Shown here piece by piece: positions 62,978 through 64,000 of a stretch of 64,000 nt of DNA. The DNA lies in NCBI RefSeq assembly GCF_900104765.1, contig NZ_LT629737.1:3286001-3350000 (forward strand). Direction: 5' to 3'. This stretch comes from Gillisia sp. Hel1_33_143. GTDB taxonomy: Bacteria; Bacteroidota; Bacteroidia; Flavobacteriales; Flavobacteriaceae. The first letter of the stretch is position 1; every line of letters begins with the position of its first letter. The notes beneath the pieces were generated by a model, which saw only the letters and a program-made list of their open reading frames with translations, was not told where the DNA came from and made no database searches. A program made the translations under genes and the position numbers.

Positions 62978-63721
62978 TTACTCAGGTTTCTTCCATATAC
63001 CAATCTTTTTAAAAGGGGTAACACACACCACAAATCCAACTGCAAAAGCAGAATACATAAATATGTTGCAGTATCTCAAGATTGCTGCGTATAATAATAT
63101 AAACTCCTCATTCTCCGTATTAAAATAATCATCATAAATATAAATTGGAGTAACACAAAGATTCCAAATAACTACTCCAATAGCTATATAAAACAATAGA
63201 TCTTTAGAAAAATAAAGAATTTTATCGCTTTTTAACAGCTGTTGGAAATACACCGCTATACTACTCAAAAGCAGCAGTGTTCCCAGAAAAATATTTATGA
63301 TAATATATTCCTTAAAAACATCTCCGATAAATAAGATTTCTATTACTCCAAATATCAAATAAAATAATGTTGCAGCCTTTAATACACTTTTCATCTTTGA
63401 AGCAATTAAAGAATCAATAAACATTAAACTTTGAACTAAATAAGAAATAACAATTAAACAGTTAAAATACCATTCATTGCGAGCAAAGGGAGAATCTTGT
63501 AACCATGGAAAGGTTTGGTAATTATCAAAATAATTCCAAACTGCATATAATCCAACAATATCTGCAATTAGCACAAACCATAAATACCAAGCAAAAAACT
63601 TGAATCTGAATGCTGTATTTTTGCTTTTAGTAATATAATAACTGCCCGCAAGAGCAGCTAATAATTCAAAAATATGGGTTATATATATATTATATTTTAA
63701 ATAGTAATCTAAAGTATCCAT
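62978..63721 (-). CDS. Seven-helix membrane protein of unknown function, paralog 1
   Basis: 247 residues with seven predicted helices. It is a clear tandem paralog of the next gene: WNYFDNYQTFPWL, ARNEWYFN, KDLLFYIAIGVVIWNLCVTPIYIY and RYCNIFMYSAF are nearly identical blocks, while the rest has diverged. Conservation concentrates in the second loop and helices 6-7, which may form the working site. It starts 10 bases after the partial upstream gene, so these form one operon. Confidence 0.75.
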   Translation of the reverse strand: MDTLDYYLKYNIYITHIFELLAALAGSYYITKSKNTAFRFKFFAWYLWFVLIADIVGLYAVWNYFDNYQTFPWLQDSPFARNEWYFNCLIVISYLVQSLMFIDSLIASKMKSVLKAATLFYLIFGVIEILFIGDVFKEYIIINIFLGTLLLLSSIAVYFQQLLKSDKILYFSKDLLFYIAIGVVIWNLCVTPIYIYDDYFNTENEEFILLYAAILRYCNIFMYSAFAVGFVVCVTPFKKIGIWKKPE

Positions 63722-63731
63722 TTAATGAATA

Positions 63732-64000
63732 TTAGTACATAGTTGGAGGCCACTTTCCAGTACCGTTATTTAATGGATCTATTTCTTCGTTATCTACATC
63801 TTCAAATTCTATAGAATCATCAATTTTCACTCTCTTTGTTGGTGAGAAGAATACCGTAGCTAAACTTGGTTCTGTATCTGTTGCCTCGTAAGCACCAAAC
63901 CATACATTTATACCTGGTGTATCTACACCTTGCATTTCAGATTTCTTTTTAACATCATCTAAATAAGCTTGCAATTCTTCTACAGTAAAATAAAATTGAC
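63732..64000 (-). CDS. Protein of unknown function (partial, N-terminus outside window)
   Basis: The last 89 codons of a gene entering from the right edge (QFYFTVEELQAYLDDVKKKSE ... NNGTGKWPPTMY). The reading frame is open to the window end and no start is seen; the TTG inside it is not a likely start. The visible part contains an acidic stretch SIEFEDVDNEEIDPLN and a short beta pattern (GINVWFGAYEA, SLATVFFSPTKRV). I cannot name it. It lies 10 bases before the first seven-helix gene. Confidence 0.65.
   Translation of the reverse strand, partial: QFYFTVEELQAYLDDVKKKSEMQGVDTPGINVWFGAYEATDTEPSLATVFFSPTKRVKIDDSIEFEDVDNEEIDPLNNGTGKWPPTMY

Noticed and set aside
1-64000. tRNA, rRNA, integrase, transposase or attachment site
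   Set aside because: I looked for these and saw none; the window reads as stable chromosomal DNA apart from the duplicated lipoprotein genes.

Overview
The window is AT-rich DNA from a member of the Bacteroidetes, most likely the family Flavobacteriaceae (a Gramella/Christiangramia-like marine bacterium would fit, but the genus cannot be fixed from the sequence alone). The evidence is the Bacteroidetes -7 promoter element TAnnTTTG in front of several genes, few recognisable Shine-Dalgarno sites, lipoproteins with a Cys-Ser-Lys-Asp-Glu surface-export signal, a fused alpha/beta 2-oxoacid dehydrogenase E1, a menaquinone cluster of flavobacterial type, and an arginine operon with the Bacteroidetes N-acylornithine carbamoyltransferase. 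I see no rRNA, tRNA, CRISPR array, insertion sequence or prophage.

Layout. 1-11.5 kb: mostly unrelated cell-envelope and housekeeping genes. They are a cut-off metallophosphoesterase lipoprotein, an HD phosphohydrolase fused to a Pycsar-type membrane domain, a large GAF protein, a TlpA-like thioredoxin lipoprotein, a SIMPL protein, a rhomboid protease, an LpxL-like acyltransferase, glmM, an AcpH-like hydrolase and gamma-glutamyltransferase. 11.5-22.5 kb: the most distinctive region, an array of five paralogous surface lipoproteins (here called A to E in order of position) with an astacin metalloprotease lipoprotein and a LuxR-type regulator, all on the minus strand. A sixth paralog (F) lies at 39.1-41.2 kb. 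The full-length members share about 300 N-terminal residues and carry different C-terminal modules (carbohydrate-binding-like, thrombospondin type 3 repeats, CHRD, an amidotransferase-like fold). A short motif, TTTTCCCC(C) on the coding strand, lies upstream of most of these units, of the LuxR gene itself and of the histidine kinase near the right end.

22.9-32 kb: uvrA, a LOG-family protein, an M1-peptidase-like protein with a lost active site fused to an outer-membrane barrel, and the fused E1. 32-39 kb: menaquinone genes (menB; menD, isochorismate synthase and menI as one overlapping unit) mixed with cvfB, a DUF2853 gene and a small hydrolase. 41.5-50 kb: dnaK with an unusual palindromic promoter region, serine deaminase, a CPBP protease, a zinc alcohol dehydrogenase, panB, a pseudouridine synthase and a YpfJ-like metallopeptidase.

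50-58.3 kb: one tight minus-strand arginine operon running GNAT-argG-argC-argD-argF'-argB-argE-argH, preceded by a 544-base leader or intergenic region with GC-rich hairpins. 58.8-60.3 kb: a GNAT/nitrilase fusion. 60.4-64 kb: a LuxR-type response regulator and a sensor-poor histidine kinase, behind two tandem paralogous seven-helix membrane proteins and a cut-off gene of unknown function.
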